Source of the DNA: Cupriavidus respiraculi
GTDB taxonomy: Bacteria > Pseudomonadota > Gammaproteobacteria > Burkholderiales > Burkholderiaceae
Direction: 5' to 3'
Assembly: GCF_914271545.1 (NCBI RefSeq)
Contig: NZ_CAJZAH010000001.1
Coordinates: 558,001 to 622,000 of the forward strand
DNA: 64,000 nt
Shown here in pieces: positions 1-8,095 of the stretch. Made by a program: the position numbers and the translations under genes. The notes beneath the pieces are model-generated. The model was not told the DNA's origin, made no database searches, and was given only the letters and a program-made list of their open reading frames with translations. How positions within the stretch are numbered: the first letter of the stretch is position 1; every line of letters starts with the position of its first letter.

Positions 1-80
1 GCCGCCAGCAACGCCAGCGCAATCGCGGTGGCCAGGGTGGTCGGCTTGAAAAGGGGCGCGCGAGGATTGCTCGTATGCAT
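1..80 (-). CDS. N-terminus of a secreted protein (partial), possibly an outer-membrane receptor
   Basis: Only 26 codons are inside the window; the gene runs off the left edge. From the ATG at 80 the product begins with a short polar segment containing Arg and Lys, followed by a run of Ala and Leu (ending ALALLAA), which looks like a Sec signal peptide. The upstream region carries a good sigma70-like promoter whose spacer contains a Fur-box-like sequence. A siderophore or TonB-dependent receptor would fit, but this is inference; a porin or Bug protein is equally possible from the visible residues. No strong Shine-Dalgarno is seen (AGGACC about 13 bases upstream). Confidence 0.5.
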   Translation of the reverse strand, partial: MHTSNPRAPLFKPTTLATAIALALLA

Positions 81-176
81 GGCAGTGATGGGCCGGTCCT
101 GGCCGGCTTCCCGTTGTGGTGTGCTGTGCCAATGCGCGCGATTGGCTGCCGCGAATGCTGTCGCAAACGGCGACGG

Positions 177-205
177 ATAATACCAACGAGAATCATTCCC
201 GTCAC
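177..205 (-). promoter_or_regulatory. Promoter with Fur-box-like operator in its spacer
   Basis: On the minus strand GTGACG (205-200) and TATTAT (182-177) are separated by exactly 17 bases, a good -35/-10 pair. The spacer contains AATGATTCTCG (plus-strand GAGAATCATT, 188-197), matching the conserved core of Fur boxes; 10 of 14 specified positions fit the 7-1-7 consensus. It lies about 100 bases before the start codon at 80. Iron regulation of the left-edge gene is inferred. Confidence 0.45.
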
Positions 206-278
206 CGGAGAAGTGCACGGCGGTCCTGCCAAACCGTTTCATCCCGGCAACACCCCGGGAATACCCTGAGTTGCGCCC

Positions 279-1373
279 CTAGCACAGCCGGCTGCTTTCG
301 CGTTCGACCAGTGCGCAGGGCACCTCCACCGCCTGCGGCCCGCCTCCCGGGGTGCCGCCCTGGAGCGCCGCGACCACGATGGCCAGTGCGCGGCTGCCGA
401 TCGCGTAGGCGTCGGGCCGCACGGTCGTCAGCGCCGGCGTGGTGACGGCGGACAGCGGCGTATCGCCGAAACCCGCGATGGCAAGGCCGGCCGGCACGCC
501 GATGCCCAGCGCCGGCGCGCTCAGGATGGCGGTGATGGCCATGCTGTCGTTGGCGAAAATCGCTGCCCGCGGACGCTCGGCCGGCGCCAGGGCGGCGATC
601 GCCGCGATGGCTTCGCGGGCGGCGCCGACATCGTCGGCCGCGCCCGCGCGCCAGACGTCGGGCGCGAGGCCGGCCTCGACCATCGCCTGCGCGTAGCCCT
701 CGCTGCGCCGCGTTGCCCGGCCGTCCTCCACGGCGCCGTTGAGCACGAAGCGGATGCGGGCGGCGCCCTGCCCGATGAAATGCCGCGCCAGCATCCGGCC
801 CACCGTCAGCTGGCAGAACCCGACCTGGTGGAACGGGCGGCCCGCATGGAATTCCCACGCTTCGACGATCGGCACGCGCAGCCGCGACAGCAGCGCGTCG
901 GTCTCGGGCGAATGGTCGCTGCGCGTGAGCACCAGCGCGCGCGGGTGCCATCCCGCGAAGGTACGCAGCGCCCGCCCCTCCGAGTCGCGCGAGAAATTGC
1001 TGTTGGCCAGCAGCAGTTGCAGCCCGTTGCGCTCGGCCATGTCCGACATGCCGCGCACCATGTCCGCGAAGGTCGCACTGGTGACGTTCTGCATCACCGC
1101 GCCGACCACCCCACCCTGGTTGGTGGCGAGAAAGCGCGCGGCCTGGTTTGGCACGTACGAGGTCTGCTCGACCACGCGGGCAATGCGCGCGCGGGCGGCC
1201 TCGGACACCCGCTGCGGTTCGTTGAAATAGCGCGATACGGTTACCGACGAGACACCCGCCATCGCCGCGATGTCGCGCACGGTATAGGTGCCGCTGCTCG
1301 GCCGCGCCGCCCGCTGGCGCCGGGCGGTCGACCTGCCCGATACGGGCCGTTCGGGGTCTGGAGGCATGGCCAC
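279..1373 (-). CDS. LacI-family transcriptional regulator (GntR-like)
   Basis: A 364-residue regulator of the LacI/GalR family. The helix-turn-helix lies at about residues 30-51 (VRDIAAMAGVSSVTVSRYFN), followed by the hinge with PNQAARFL, and then a periplasmic-binding-protein-like effector domain. It is divergent from the Bug-aldolase-dehydratase operon starting at 1620, and the intergenic region holds two palindromic operators. The recognition helix is almost identical to that of the second LacI regulator at 12047, and the operators near both genes share a TACCGGT core, so the two probably recognise overlapping site sets. The ligand is unknown; a sugar acid or its 2-keto-3-deoxy product is inferred from the controlled genes. 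Confidence 0.9.
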   Translation of the reverse strand: MAMPPDPERPVSGRSTARRQRAARPSSGTYTVRDIAAMAGVSSVTVSRYFNEPQRVSEAARARIARVVEQTSYVPNQAARFLATNQGGVVGAVMQNVTSATFADMVRGMSDMAERNGLQLLLANSNFSRDSEGRALRTFAGWHPRALVLTRSDHSPETDALLSRLRVPIVEAWEFHAGRPFHQVGFCQLTVGRMLARHFIGQGAARIRFVLNGAVEDGRATRRSEGYAQAMVEAGLAPDVWRAGAADDVGAAREAIAAIAALAPAERPRAAIFANDSMAITAILSAPALGIGVPAGLAIAGFGDTPLSAVTTPALTTVRPDAYAIGSRALAIVVAALQGGTPGGGPQAVEVPCALVERESSRLC

Positions 1374-1490
1374 TGTCGTGTGTGTGTCGTTGCGGATTGC
1401 CGATGGCGGCGAGTCGCCCGTCGCGCTCCTTGGGGCGCTCCTTGGTGCGCTGATTGGCGTTCGTTCCGGGTGATACGCGGCAGCCCGGCA

Positions 1491-1518
1491 TTGACCGCAG
1501 CGCGGGGCGGATTATACA
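1491..1518 (+). promoter_or_regulatory. Sigma70-like promoter of the Bug-aldolase-dehydratase operon
   Basis: TTGACC (1491-1496) and TATACA (1513-1518) are spaced by 16 bases and point toward the gene at 1620. The predicted start of transcription falls at about 1525, just before or within the first operator palindrome (1527-1542), an arrangement expected for repression by a LacI-type protein. Confidence 0.45.
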
Positions 1519-1526
1519 CTCCGCCA

Positions 1527-1577
1527 ATGTTACCGGTTTCATCGGATCCCTACGCTGACAAATGAAACCGCTAACAT
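1527..1577. promoter_or_regulatory. Paired LacI/GntR-type operators
   Basis: Two 16-bp imperfect palindromes lie at 1527-1542 (ATGTTACCGGTTTCAT) and 1562-1577 (ATGAAACCGCTAACAT). The second is the reverse complement of the first apart from one central base, and their centres are 35 bp apart. The CG-centred palindrome and GTTACC half-site are typical of LacI-family operators and resemble those described for E. coli GntR. They lie between the divergent regulator (279-1373) and operon (1620-5226). Confidence 0.65.
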
Positions 1578-1619
1578 CCGTTAAAAAGCGACCTTCGAGC
1601 CGCCTCACGAGGAGACACC

Positions 1620-2585
1620 ATGACCCAGTTCCGCAAAGCCGCGGCTGCCCTTTCCTGCCTTGCCGCGACTTCCCTGGCCCACGCCGCCTGGCCCGACAAG
1701 CCCATCGTGATGGTGGTGCCCCAGCCGCCCGGCGGCGCGGCCGACGCGTTCGCGCGCCCGTTCGCGCAGGCGCTGTCGCAGCGGTTGGGCCAGCCGGTGG
1801 TGATCGAGAACCGCGCGGGGGCCAACGGCAATATCGCCGCCGCGTACGTGGCCAAGCAGCCGGCGGACGGCTATACGATCTTCTTCGGCTCGGTGAGCAC
1901 GCTGGCCGTCAACCCGCACCTGTACAAGTCCACCGGGTTCGATCCGCTGAAGGACTTCCAGCCGATCACGCTGACCAACCAGACGCCCAACGTGCTGGTG
2001 GTCAACGCCGCCTCGCCCTACAAGACGGTGGCCGACGTGGTGGCGGCGGCCAAGGCCGCGCCCGGCACCATCAACTACGGCTCCGCGGGCAACGGCAACA
2101 CGATGCATCTGACCGGCGTGCTGTTCGAGCAGAAGACCGGCACCACCCTGGCCCACGTGCCCTACAAGGGCGGCCCGGCCGCGCTGACGGACGTGATGGG
2201 CGGCCAGATTCCCATGATGTTCCACAACCTCAACGCGGTGCTCGCGTACGAGAAGAGCGGCAAGGTGCGCATCCTGGCGGTGGCCGACAACAAGCGCGCG
2301 ACGCAGCTGCCTGGCGCGCCCACGATGAAGGAAGCAGGCGCCGCGGGCGTGGTGCAGGTGCCTTGGAGCGGTATGCTGGTGCGCACCGGCACGCCGCAGC
2401 CCGTGGTCGAGCGGCTCAGCAAGGAGATGGTGGAGATCCTGAAGACGCCGGCGTTCCGCGCCAGCCACGAGGCGATGGGCACCGAGGTGCTGTCGTCCAC
2501 GCCGGCGGAATTCGCCGAACGGCTCAAGGCCGACTATGCGTCCATGGGGGCGCTGATCAAGGCCGCGAACGTGAAGATCGACTGA
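1620..2585 (+). CDS. Bug/TctC-family periplasmic substrate-binding protein
   Basis: A 321-residue protein with an N-terminal signal peptide ending near ALAHAAW, followed by the family hallmarks KPIVMVVPQPPGGAAD, a GANGNIAA ligand-loop motif and HVPYKGG. Bug proteins bind carboxylates and similar small acids in the periplasm for tripartite tricarboxylate transporters or sensing. GAGGAGAC before the ATG supports the start. It is first in a three-gene operon with an aldolase and a dehydratase, suggesting that it captures a sugar acid or its precursor. No TctA/TctB membrane genes are nearby, so the transporter must be elsewhere. Confidence 0.9.
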   Translation: MTQFRKAAAALSCLAATSLAHAAWPDKPIVMVVPQPPGGAADAFARPFAQALSQRLGQPVVIENRAGANGNIAAAYVAKQPADGYTIFFGSVSTLAVNPHLYKSTGFDPLKDFQPITLTNQTPNVLVVNAASPYKTVADVVAAAKAAPGTINYGSAGNGNTMHLTGVLFEQKTGTTLAHVPYKGGPAALTDVMGGQIPMMFHNLNAVLAYEKSGKVRILAVADNKRATQLPGAPTMKEAGAAGVVQVPWSGMLVRTGTPQPVVERLSKEMVEILKTPAFRASHEAMGTEVLSSTPAEFAERLKADYASMGALIKAANVKID

Positions 2586-2633
2586 ACCACGCTCCGTCCA
2601 GCTCCAAGGCCCCGCATCGTTTCCGGAGACAAC

Positions 2634-3431
2634 GTGCCAACACAGAATCAATTCAAGCAGGCGCTGCGCGAGAAGCGCGCCCAGGTCGGACTCTGGTCCA
2701 CCCTGCCCTTTCCCTTCGTATCGGAGCTGATCGCCGGTGCCGGCTTCGATTGGCTGCTGCTCGACACCGAGCACACCGCCAGCGATCCGGTAGTGATGCA
2801 GCAACAGTTGCAGGCGGTCGACGCCGGCCGCTGCGCCAATACCTCGGCCGTCGTGCGGCCCGCGTGGAACGACGCCGTGCTGGTCAAGCGCTATCTGGAT
2901 ATCGGCGCGCAGACGCTGCTGTTTCCCTTCGTGCAGACGCCGGAGGAAGCCGCGGCGGCGGTCGCCGCCACCCGCTATCCGCCGCGCGGCATCCGCGGCA
3001 TGGGCGGCACCATGCGTGCGTCCCGCTTCGGGCGCGACAGCCACTACGTGCGCGATGCCGACGACCAGATGTGTGTACTGGTCCAGCTAGAGACCGAGGA
3101 AGCGCTGGAGCGCCTGGAGGATATCGCCGCCGTGGACGGTGTCGATGGCATCTTCATCGGCCCCGCCGACCTGTCCGCCAGCATGGGCGTAGCAGGGGAC
3201 GTGCACCATCCCCGCGTGCGCGCCGCCATCGACGATGCCATCTCCCGCATCCTCGCCTGCGGCAAGGCCCCGGGCCTGCTGATGCTGGACGAGAAACGGG
3301 CGCAGCAATGCCTGGACCTGGGCGCGCTGTTCGTCGCGGTGGGCACCGACCAGGTGCTGCTGCGCAAGAGCACCGACGATCTGGCCGGGCGCTTCGGCCG
3401 CGGGCCGGGCTACGCCGACGCGTCGTACTGA
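2634..3431 (+). CDS. HpcH/HpaI-family 2-keto-3-deoxy acid aldolase
   Basis: A 265-residue class II, metal-dependent aldolase of the HpcH/HpaI family, which cleaves 2-keto-3-deoxy acids to pyruvate and an aldehyde. The visible signature includes the DWLLLDTEH strand, the metal-ligand Glu in VQLETEEA and the Asp in GPADLSASMG. Translation starts at a GTG preceded by GGAGACAAC. It lies between a Bug protein and an IlvD/Edd dehydratase, whose product would be its natural substrate, giving a non-phosphorylative sugar-acid pathway. The exact substrate (for example 2-keto-3-deoxyglucarate or an aldonate derivative) cannot be read from the sequence. Confidence 0.85.
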   Translation: MPTQNQFKQALREKRAQVGLWSTLPFPFVSELIAGAGFDWLLLDTEHTASDPVVMQQQLQAVDAGRCANTSAVVRPAWNDAVLVKRYLDIGAQTLLFPFVQTPEEAAAAVAATRYPPRGIRGMGGTMRASRFGRDSHYVRDADDQMCVLVQLETEEALERLEDIAAVDGVDGIFIGPADLSASMGVAGDVHHPRVRAAIDDAISRILACGKAPGLLMLDEKRAQQCLDLGALFVAVGTDQVLLRKSTDDLAGRFGRGPGYADASY

Positions 3432-3462
3432 GCCGCGGCGGGATCAACAGGAGTTTTGCATC

Positions 3463-5226
3463 ATGTCTCAAGCCGACAAGCCGCCGCGCCGTCCCGAGGA
3501 CCTGCGCAGCCACCGCTGGTTCGCCAGCGACGATATCCGCGGCTTCGCCCATCGCCAGCGCATGCAGCAGCAGGGCCTGGCGCGCGAAGCGTTCATGGGC
3601 CGGCCGGTGATCGGCATCATCAATACCTGGAGCGATCTCTCGCCCTGCCATGCGCACCTGCGCGAGCGCGCCGAGGCGGTCAAGCGCGGCGTGCTGCAGG
3701 CGGGCGGCTATCCGCTGGAGCTGCCCGCGCTGAGCCTGGGCGAGGTGATGGTCAAACCGACGACCATGCTGTACCGCAACCTGCTATCCATCGAGACGGA
3801 GGAGCTGTTGCGCAGCCTGCCGCTGGACGGCGCGGTGCTGATGGGCGGCTGCGACAAGACGCCGCCCGGCCTGATGATGGGCGCCTTCTCGATGGACCTG
3901 CCGGTGATCTTCGTGCCGGCCGGCCCCATGCTGAACGACCGTTACCGCGGCGCGGCGGTCGGCGCGGGCACCCACACCAAGAAGTACTTCGCCGAGTACA
4001 GCATCGGCAATATCGGCAAGGACGAATGGGTGACGATGGAAGCGCGCATGACGCGCTCGGTCGGCACCTGCAACACCATGGGCACCGCCAGCACGATGAC
4101 GGCCATCGTGGAGGCGCTCGGCTTCTCGCTGCCGGGCGCGATGAGCATTCCCGCGGTCGACGCGGCGCACCCGCGCATGGCGTGGGCCTGCGGCAAGCGC
4201 ATCGTCGAGATGGTGTGGGAAGACCTGCGGCCATCGAAGATCGCCACCAGGACGGCCTTTCTCAATGCGGTGGCGGTCTACGCGGCGCTGGGCGGCTCGA
4301 CCAACGCCGCCGTGCATCTGCCCGCGATGGCCGGCCGCGCCGGCGTGTCGCTGGACCTGGACGAGATCGACGCGGTCGCGCGCGCGGTGCCGGTCATCGC
4401 CAACCTGTACCCGTCCGGCGAACGGCTGATGGAGGACTTCCACTACGCGGGCGGGCTGCCCGCGGTGCTCCGGAAGATCGCGCCGCTGATCGATCTCGAA
4501 GCGCTGACCGTGACCGGCCGCACGCTGGGTGAAAACATCGCGGCCTGGCCGATCGAGGACGACGGCACCGTGCTCGACATCGATCGCCCGCTGAAAACCG
4601 GCACCCCCGAATGCCCCGAGGCCGGGCTCGCGCTGGCGGTGCTGCGCGGCAACCTCTGCCCCGACGGCGCGGTGATCAAGCCGTCCGCCGCCACGCCCGA
4701 GCTGCTGCGGCACGAGGGGCGCGCGCTGGTGTTCGACTCCAATGCCGAGATGTTCGCGGCCATGGACGACCCGGATCTCGATGTGGACGCCTCCACGGTC
4801 CTGGTGCTGCGCAACGCCGGGCCCATCGGCGGCCCCGGCATGCCCGAATGGGGCAACCTGCCGATCCCGAAGAAGCTGCTGCGCGAGGGCGTGCGCGACA
4901 TGGTGCGCATCTCCGACGGCCGCATGAGCGGCACCCACTACGGCACGTGCGTGCTGCACGTCGCGCCGGAATCGGCCGTGGGCGGCCCGCTGGCGCTGCT
5001 GCGCACCGGCGACATCGTCCGGCTCGACATCGGCACGCGGCGGCTGGACATGCTGGTGTCGGAGGACGAGCTGGCGGCCCGGCGCGCGGCGTGGCAGCCG
5101 CCGCCGCGCCCGTATGCGCGCGGCTATGGCCGCATCTTCCAGCACGAGGTAACGCAGGCCAACGAGGGCTGCGATTTCGCCAGCCTCGCGGGCAACGCGC
5201 CCACGGTGGAGCCCTCGATCTATTGA
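3463..5226 (+). CDS. IlvD/Edd-family sugar-acid dehydratase (L-arabinonate dehydratase-like)
   Basis: A 587-residue Fe-S dehydratase that removes water from an aldonate to give a 2-keto-3-deoxy acid. The three cluster-binding cysteines are present: C62 (SPCHAH), C130 (GGCDK) and C203 (GTCNT). They are offset by +3 from C59, C127 and C200 of Rhizobium L-arabinonate dehydratase, and the catalytic serine lies in the conserved SDGRMSGTHYG segment. Length is typical for the sugar-acid branch rather than for amino-acid-synthesis IlvD. It is the last gene of the operon with the Bug protein and aldolase, and is closely similar to the damaged copy at 8096-9839. Confidence 0.88.
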   Translation: MSQADKPPRRPEDLRSHRWFASDDIRGFAHRQRMQQQGLAREAFMGRPVIGIINTWSDLSPCHAHLRERAEAVKRGVLQAGGYPLELPALSLGEVMVKPTTMLYRNLLSIETEELLRSLPLDGAVLMGGCDKTPPGLMMGAFSMDLPVIFVPAGPMLNDRYRGAAVGAGTHTKKYFAEYSIGNIGKDEWVTMEARMTRSVGTCNTMGTASTMTAIVEALGFSLPGAMSIPAVDAAHPRMAWACGKRIVEMVWEDLRPSKIATRTAFLNAVAVYAALGGSTNAAVHLPAMAGRAGVSLDLDEIDAVARAVPVIANLYPSGERLMEDFHYAGGLPAVLRKIAPLIDLEALTVTGRTLGENIAAWPIEDDGTVLDIDRPLKTGTPECPEAGLALAVLRGNLCPDGAVIKPSAATPELLRHEGRALVFDSNAEMFAAMDDPDLDVDASTVLVLRNAGPIGGPGMPEWGNLPIPKKLLREGVRDMVRISDGRMSGTHYGTCVLHVAPESAVGGPLALLRTGDIVRLDIGTRRLDMLVSEDELAARRAAWQPPPRPYARGYGRIFQHEVTQANEGCDFASLAGNAPTVEPSIY

Positions 5227-5251
5227 GGGCCGCGGGCCCGGGTGGTGGGCG

Positions 5252-6031
5252 CTATCTCACCACCATGGCCACGCCCGTCAGGGCGAGCAGCACCGCCACC
5301 GCCGGCCGCATCACCCTCGGTGGCAGCGGCGGCGGCGCCATCATGGTCAGCCGCGTGGCGATGTGCACCACGGGAACGGACAGCACGCTGAGCAGCATCG
5401 CCCGCGGCGACAGGCCGATCGACACGATCACCAATACCAGCCTGACGCTCGCATTGCTGGCGAACATCACCAGCAGCGCGCGGCGCACCACGTCGGTGGC
5501 GAGCGGCTGCCGGTACAGGTGGTAGACGATGGGCGGCCCCGAGGTCCCGAACAGCCCGCCCATCAGCCCGGACAGCGCGCCGGCCAGCGCGAATCCGCGC
5601 GGCGGCCCCACCCGTTCGCCCGGGCGCCTGCGTGCCACCAGGCTGATGGCGCAGGCGACGATGGCCACGCCCAGCACGGTCTCCAGCCAGGCCGACGCAT
5701 TGTCGTTGAGCCAGTGCAGCAGCAGCACCCCCACCAGCACGGTCAGCAGGCTCGCGATCAGCGCGGGCCGCATCAGCTTCCATGGCGGCGGCTGGCGGTC
5801 GGCGCGAAAGAACGCCACGGCATTGACCAGCGTCAGCACGGTGGCGATATTGGCGGCGTCCGCGACCGAGGCCAGATCGAACGTGGCCACCAGCCCGAGC
5901 AGCACGAGACCGAACGCGAAGCCGGTCAGCGTCTGCACATAGGTCGCGATGGCCACGCACAGCAGGAACAGCAGCGAGGTGGCCGGGGCGGCGATGACCT
6001 GCGCCACCGGCCCCGACGAAAGAATGTCCAC
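5252..6031 (-). CDS. TauE/SafE-family membrane permease
   Basis: A 259-residue, very hydrophobic protein with about seven or eight predicted membrane segments and the glycine-rich repeat region typical of TauE/SafE (GALSGLMGGLFGTSGPPIVY). Members export or import sulfite, sulfoacetate and other small organic anions across the inner membrane. The predicted start is a GTG with only a weak Shine-Dalgarno. It is the last gene of the minus-strand operon beginning at 11943, separated from the preceding Bug gene by 65 bases, so export or import of a pathway acid is plausible but unproven. The gene converges with the dehydratase ending at 5226. Confidence 0.8.
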   Translation of the reverse strand: MDILSSGPVAQVIAAPATSLLFLLCVAIATYVQTLTGFAFGLVLLGLVATFDLASVADAANIATVLTLVNAVAFFRADRQPPPWKLMRPALIASLLTVLVGVLLLHWLNDNASAWLETVLGVAIVACAISLVARRRPGERVGPPRGFALAGALSGLMGGLFGTSGPPIVYHLYRQPLATDVVRRALLVMFASNASVRLVLVIVSIGLSPRAMLLSVLSVPVVHIATRLTMMAPPPLPPRVMRPAVAVLLALTGVAMVVR

Positions 6032-6096
6032 CGGATATCGTCTTTGACTTGAGCGGATCAGGGCGGGCGCCTCGCGCCCGCGCGCCCCGCCCTCTG

Positions 6097-7149
6097 CTAT
6101 TTATCGGCCAGGTCCAGTTCCGCGATCAGCTTGCCGTAGATCTCGGACTGGCGCTGGGCAAACGCGGCGAAGTCCTTTGCGCTCCTGTACTCGGGCGGCG
6201 TCTCCAGGCGCTCCGCATCGGCGCGATACGCCTTGCTCTCCAGCGCCTGCCGGCATGCGGTCTCCAGCTTCTGCAGCACCGGCGCGGGCAGCCCCTTCGG
6301 CGCGATCACGCCGCCCCAGATCGTCGCCTGCACCGGCCAGCCCGCTTCGGCCATGGTCGGCACGTCCGGGTAGCCGGCCAGGCGCTTGTCGGCGAACACC
6401 GCCAGCGGCCGCAGGCCATACTGCTTCGACACGGTGGGCGTCTCGTTGAACAGCATCACCTGCTTGCCGAGCAGCCCGGTCACCATCTCGCCCGAGCTCT
6501 TGTAGGGAACGTGCAGCCCTTTGCCGCCGGCCTTGCCGAGCAGCATCTCCATCGACAGGTGCAGCAGCGTGCCGGGGCCGGAAGAGCCATAGGTCAGCTT
6601 CTCCGGATTGCGCCGCGCGTAGTCGATCACGTCCGCCACGGTCTTGAACGGCGAGTCCTTGGGCACCATCATCATCAGCGGCACCGCGTACGTGCCGCAG
6701 ACGTGGTCGAAATCCTTGTAGGTGTAGCCGGTCTTGCGAATGGCGGGCTGCAGCACCTCGGGTCCGATCACCGACAGGCCGATGGTATGCCCGTCGGGTT
6801 TGGCACGCATCAGTTGCGACATGCCGATCGCGCCGCCCGCCCCCGCCTTGTTGTCGACGACGATCGAGCCGCCCAGCGTCTCCGACATGCGGCGCTCGAG
6901 AATGCGCGCCATGATGTCGGAGGTGCCGCCGGGACCGAACGGCACCACCAGCGTCACCGGCTTGCTGGGAAAGGTATCCTGCGCGGCCGCGGAGCCCGCG
7001 ATCAGGCCCGCCAGGGCGGCGACGGCGGCGCGCCGCAGCAGCCGGGCCGATGCGGGCGATGTCGTCGATGCCGTCGATGCCGTCGATGCCGTCGATGCCG
7101 TCGATGTCGTCGATGTCGTCGATGCCGTCGATGGGCGATGGGTATGCAT
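6097..7149 (-). CDS. Bug/TctC-family binding protein with a repetitive Thr-Ala-Ser leader
   Basis: A 350-residue Bug-family protein; the mature part starts near QDTFPSKPVTLVVPFGPGG and carries GAGGAIG and HVPYKSS. The ATG at 7149 follows AGGAGGAGACAAC, so the start is well supported. Between it and a conventional signal peptide (RLLRRAAVAALAGLIAG) lies an insert of eight T-(A/T)-S tripeptides encoded by a 9-bp tandem repeat. No better start lies downstream of the repeat, so the leader is long and hydroxyl-rich before the positively charged signal region. This unusual leader could affect export or expression. The gene is in the minus-strand sugar-acid operon after the aldolase. Confidence 0.88.
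   Translation of the reverse strand: MHTHRPSTASTTSTTSTASTASTASTASTTSPASARLLRRAAVAALAGLIAGSAAAQDTFPSKPVTLVVPFGPGGTSDIMARILERRMSETLGGSIVVDNKAGAGGAIGMSQLMRAKPDGHTIGLSVIGPEVLQPAIRKTGYTYKDFDHVCGTYAVPLMMMVPKDSPFKTVADVIDYARRNPEKLTYGSSGPGTLLHLSMEMLLGKAGGKGLHVPYKSSGEMVTGLLGKQVMLFNETPTVSKQYGLRPLAVFADKRLAGYPDVPTMAEAGWPVQATIWGGVIAPKGLPAPVLQKLETACRQALESKAYRADAERLETPPEYRSAKDFAAFAQRQSEIYGKLIAELDLADK
7058..7129. repeat. 9-bp tandem repeat inside a Bug gene leader (8 units)
   Basis: Eight consecutive 9-bp units, GATGCCGTC or GATGTCGTC, occupy 7058-7129. Order on the plus strand: variant T, four C, two T, one C. The unit is a multiple of three, so copy-number change would lengthen or shorten the T-A/T-S leader without breaking the frame. 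Confidence 0.95.
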
Positions 7150-7235
7150 GTTGTCTCCTCCTGCTGTCTGGATGGTTGCCTGGCTCGGTGCGGCCAGTCA
7201 TGGCTTGCCGTGCTGCGTGTCGGGCGTGTCGCGCG

Positions 7236-8045
7236 TCAGTAGACGCCGCCCTCGAAGCCCTTGGCGATGGCCGGGCGGATGGCCTGGATGAATGCGCTGG
7301 CCTGCCGCATCATCATTCCCATGTCGGAGGCCACGGCGACGAACGCGTAGCCCTGGGCGATGAATTGCGACACCATCTCCGGGGTCGGCCCCACGATGCC
7401 GCAGGGCTTGCCGATGGCCTGGCAGCGGCGCGCGACGTCGGCGATCACGGCCTGCACGTCGGGATGCGCGATGTTGCCGATATGGCCCATGTTCGCGGAC
7501 AGGTCGCCCGGTCCGAGAAAGAGCGCATCCACGCCCGGAACCGCCGCGATCTCCTCCAGCGCCGCGACGGCCTGCGGCGTCTCGAGCTGGATGATGGTGT
7601 AGACCGAATCGTTGGCGCGCTTGCCGTAGTCCGGCGCCGTGCCATAGCCGCTGGCGCGGTGCACGGCGGCAAAGCCCCGGATGCCCTCGGGCGGATACTT
7701 GGCGTACGACACCGCGCGGCGCGCGGCCTCGGCGCTGTCGACGAACGGCACCATCACGGTCTGCGCGCCGAGGTCCAGCGCGCGCTTGAACAGCACCGGG
7801 TCGTTGGCGGCCAGCCGCGTGACCGGGTAGGCGTTGGTGCCGGCGATCGCCTGCAGCACGCACAGCGTGTCGCGCTCGTCGAGCGGCACGTGTTCGAGGT
7901 CGACGACCAGCCATTCGAAGCCGGCGCGGCCCATGGCCTCGGCCGTCGCGGTGGTGCCGGACATCAGCCACGTGCCCAGCGGCACGCCGGGCTGGGCCAG
8001 GCGGTCGCGGAAAGGGTTGGCAAGCAGATCTTTGGGTGCGGGCAT
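7236..8045 (-). CDS. HpcH/HpaI-family aldolase, second copy
   Basis: A 269-residue class II aldolase starting at the ATG at 8045, preceded by AGGAACCACC. It has the family features: EWLVVDLEHVPLD, the metal-binding Glu in IQLETPQ and the Asp in GPGDLSANMG. It would cleave the 2-keto-3-deoxy acid made by the dehydratase encoded just upstream. Because of a frame disruption in that dehydratase, the reading frame continues without a stop from the dehydratase into this gene, so an automated call may show one 867-residue fusion; the internal start, ribosome binding site and normal family length argue for a separate protein. It is similar in role to the aldolase at 2634. Confidence 0.85.
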   Translation of the reverse strand: MPAPKDLLANPFRDRLAQPGVPLGTWLMSGTTATAEAMGRAGFEWLVVDLEHVPLDERDTLCVLQAIAGTNAYPVTRLAANDPVLFKRALDLGAQTVMVPFVDSAEAARRAVSYAKYPPEGIRGFAAVHRASGYGTAPDYGKRANDSVYTIIQLETPQAVAALEEIAAVPGVDALFLGPGDLSANMGHIGNIAHPDVQAVIADVARRCQAIGKPCGIVGPTPEMVSQFIAQGYAFVAVASDMGMMMRQASAFIQAIRPAIAKGFEGGVY

Positions 8046-8095
8046 GGTGGTTCCTGTTTTTTCGGTGAGAGTGGGTGACGGTGCGCGCGCACCGC

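Noticed and set aside
3463-5226. Branched-chain amino-acid IlvD
   Set aside because: Length, cysteine positions and gene context match the sugar-acid dehydratase branch rather than the biosynthetic enzyme.
7058-7129. CRISPR-like repeat array
   Set aside because: Units are contiguous 9-mers without spacers and lie inside a coding sequence.
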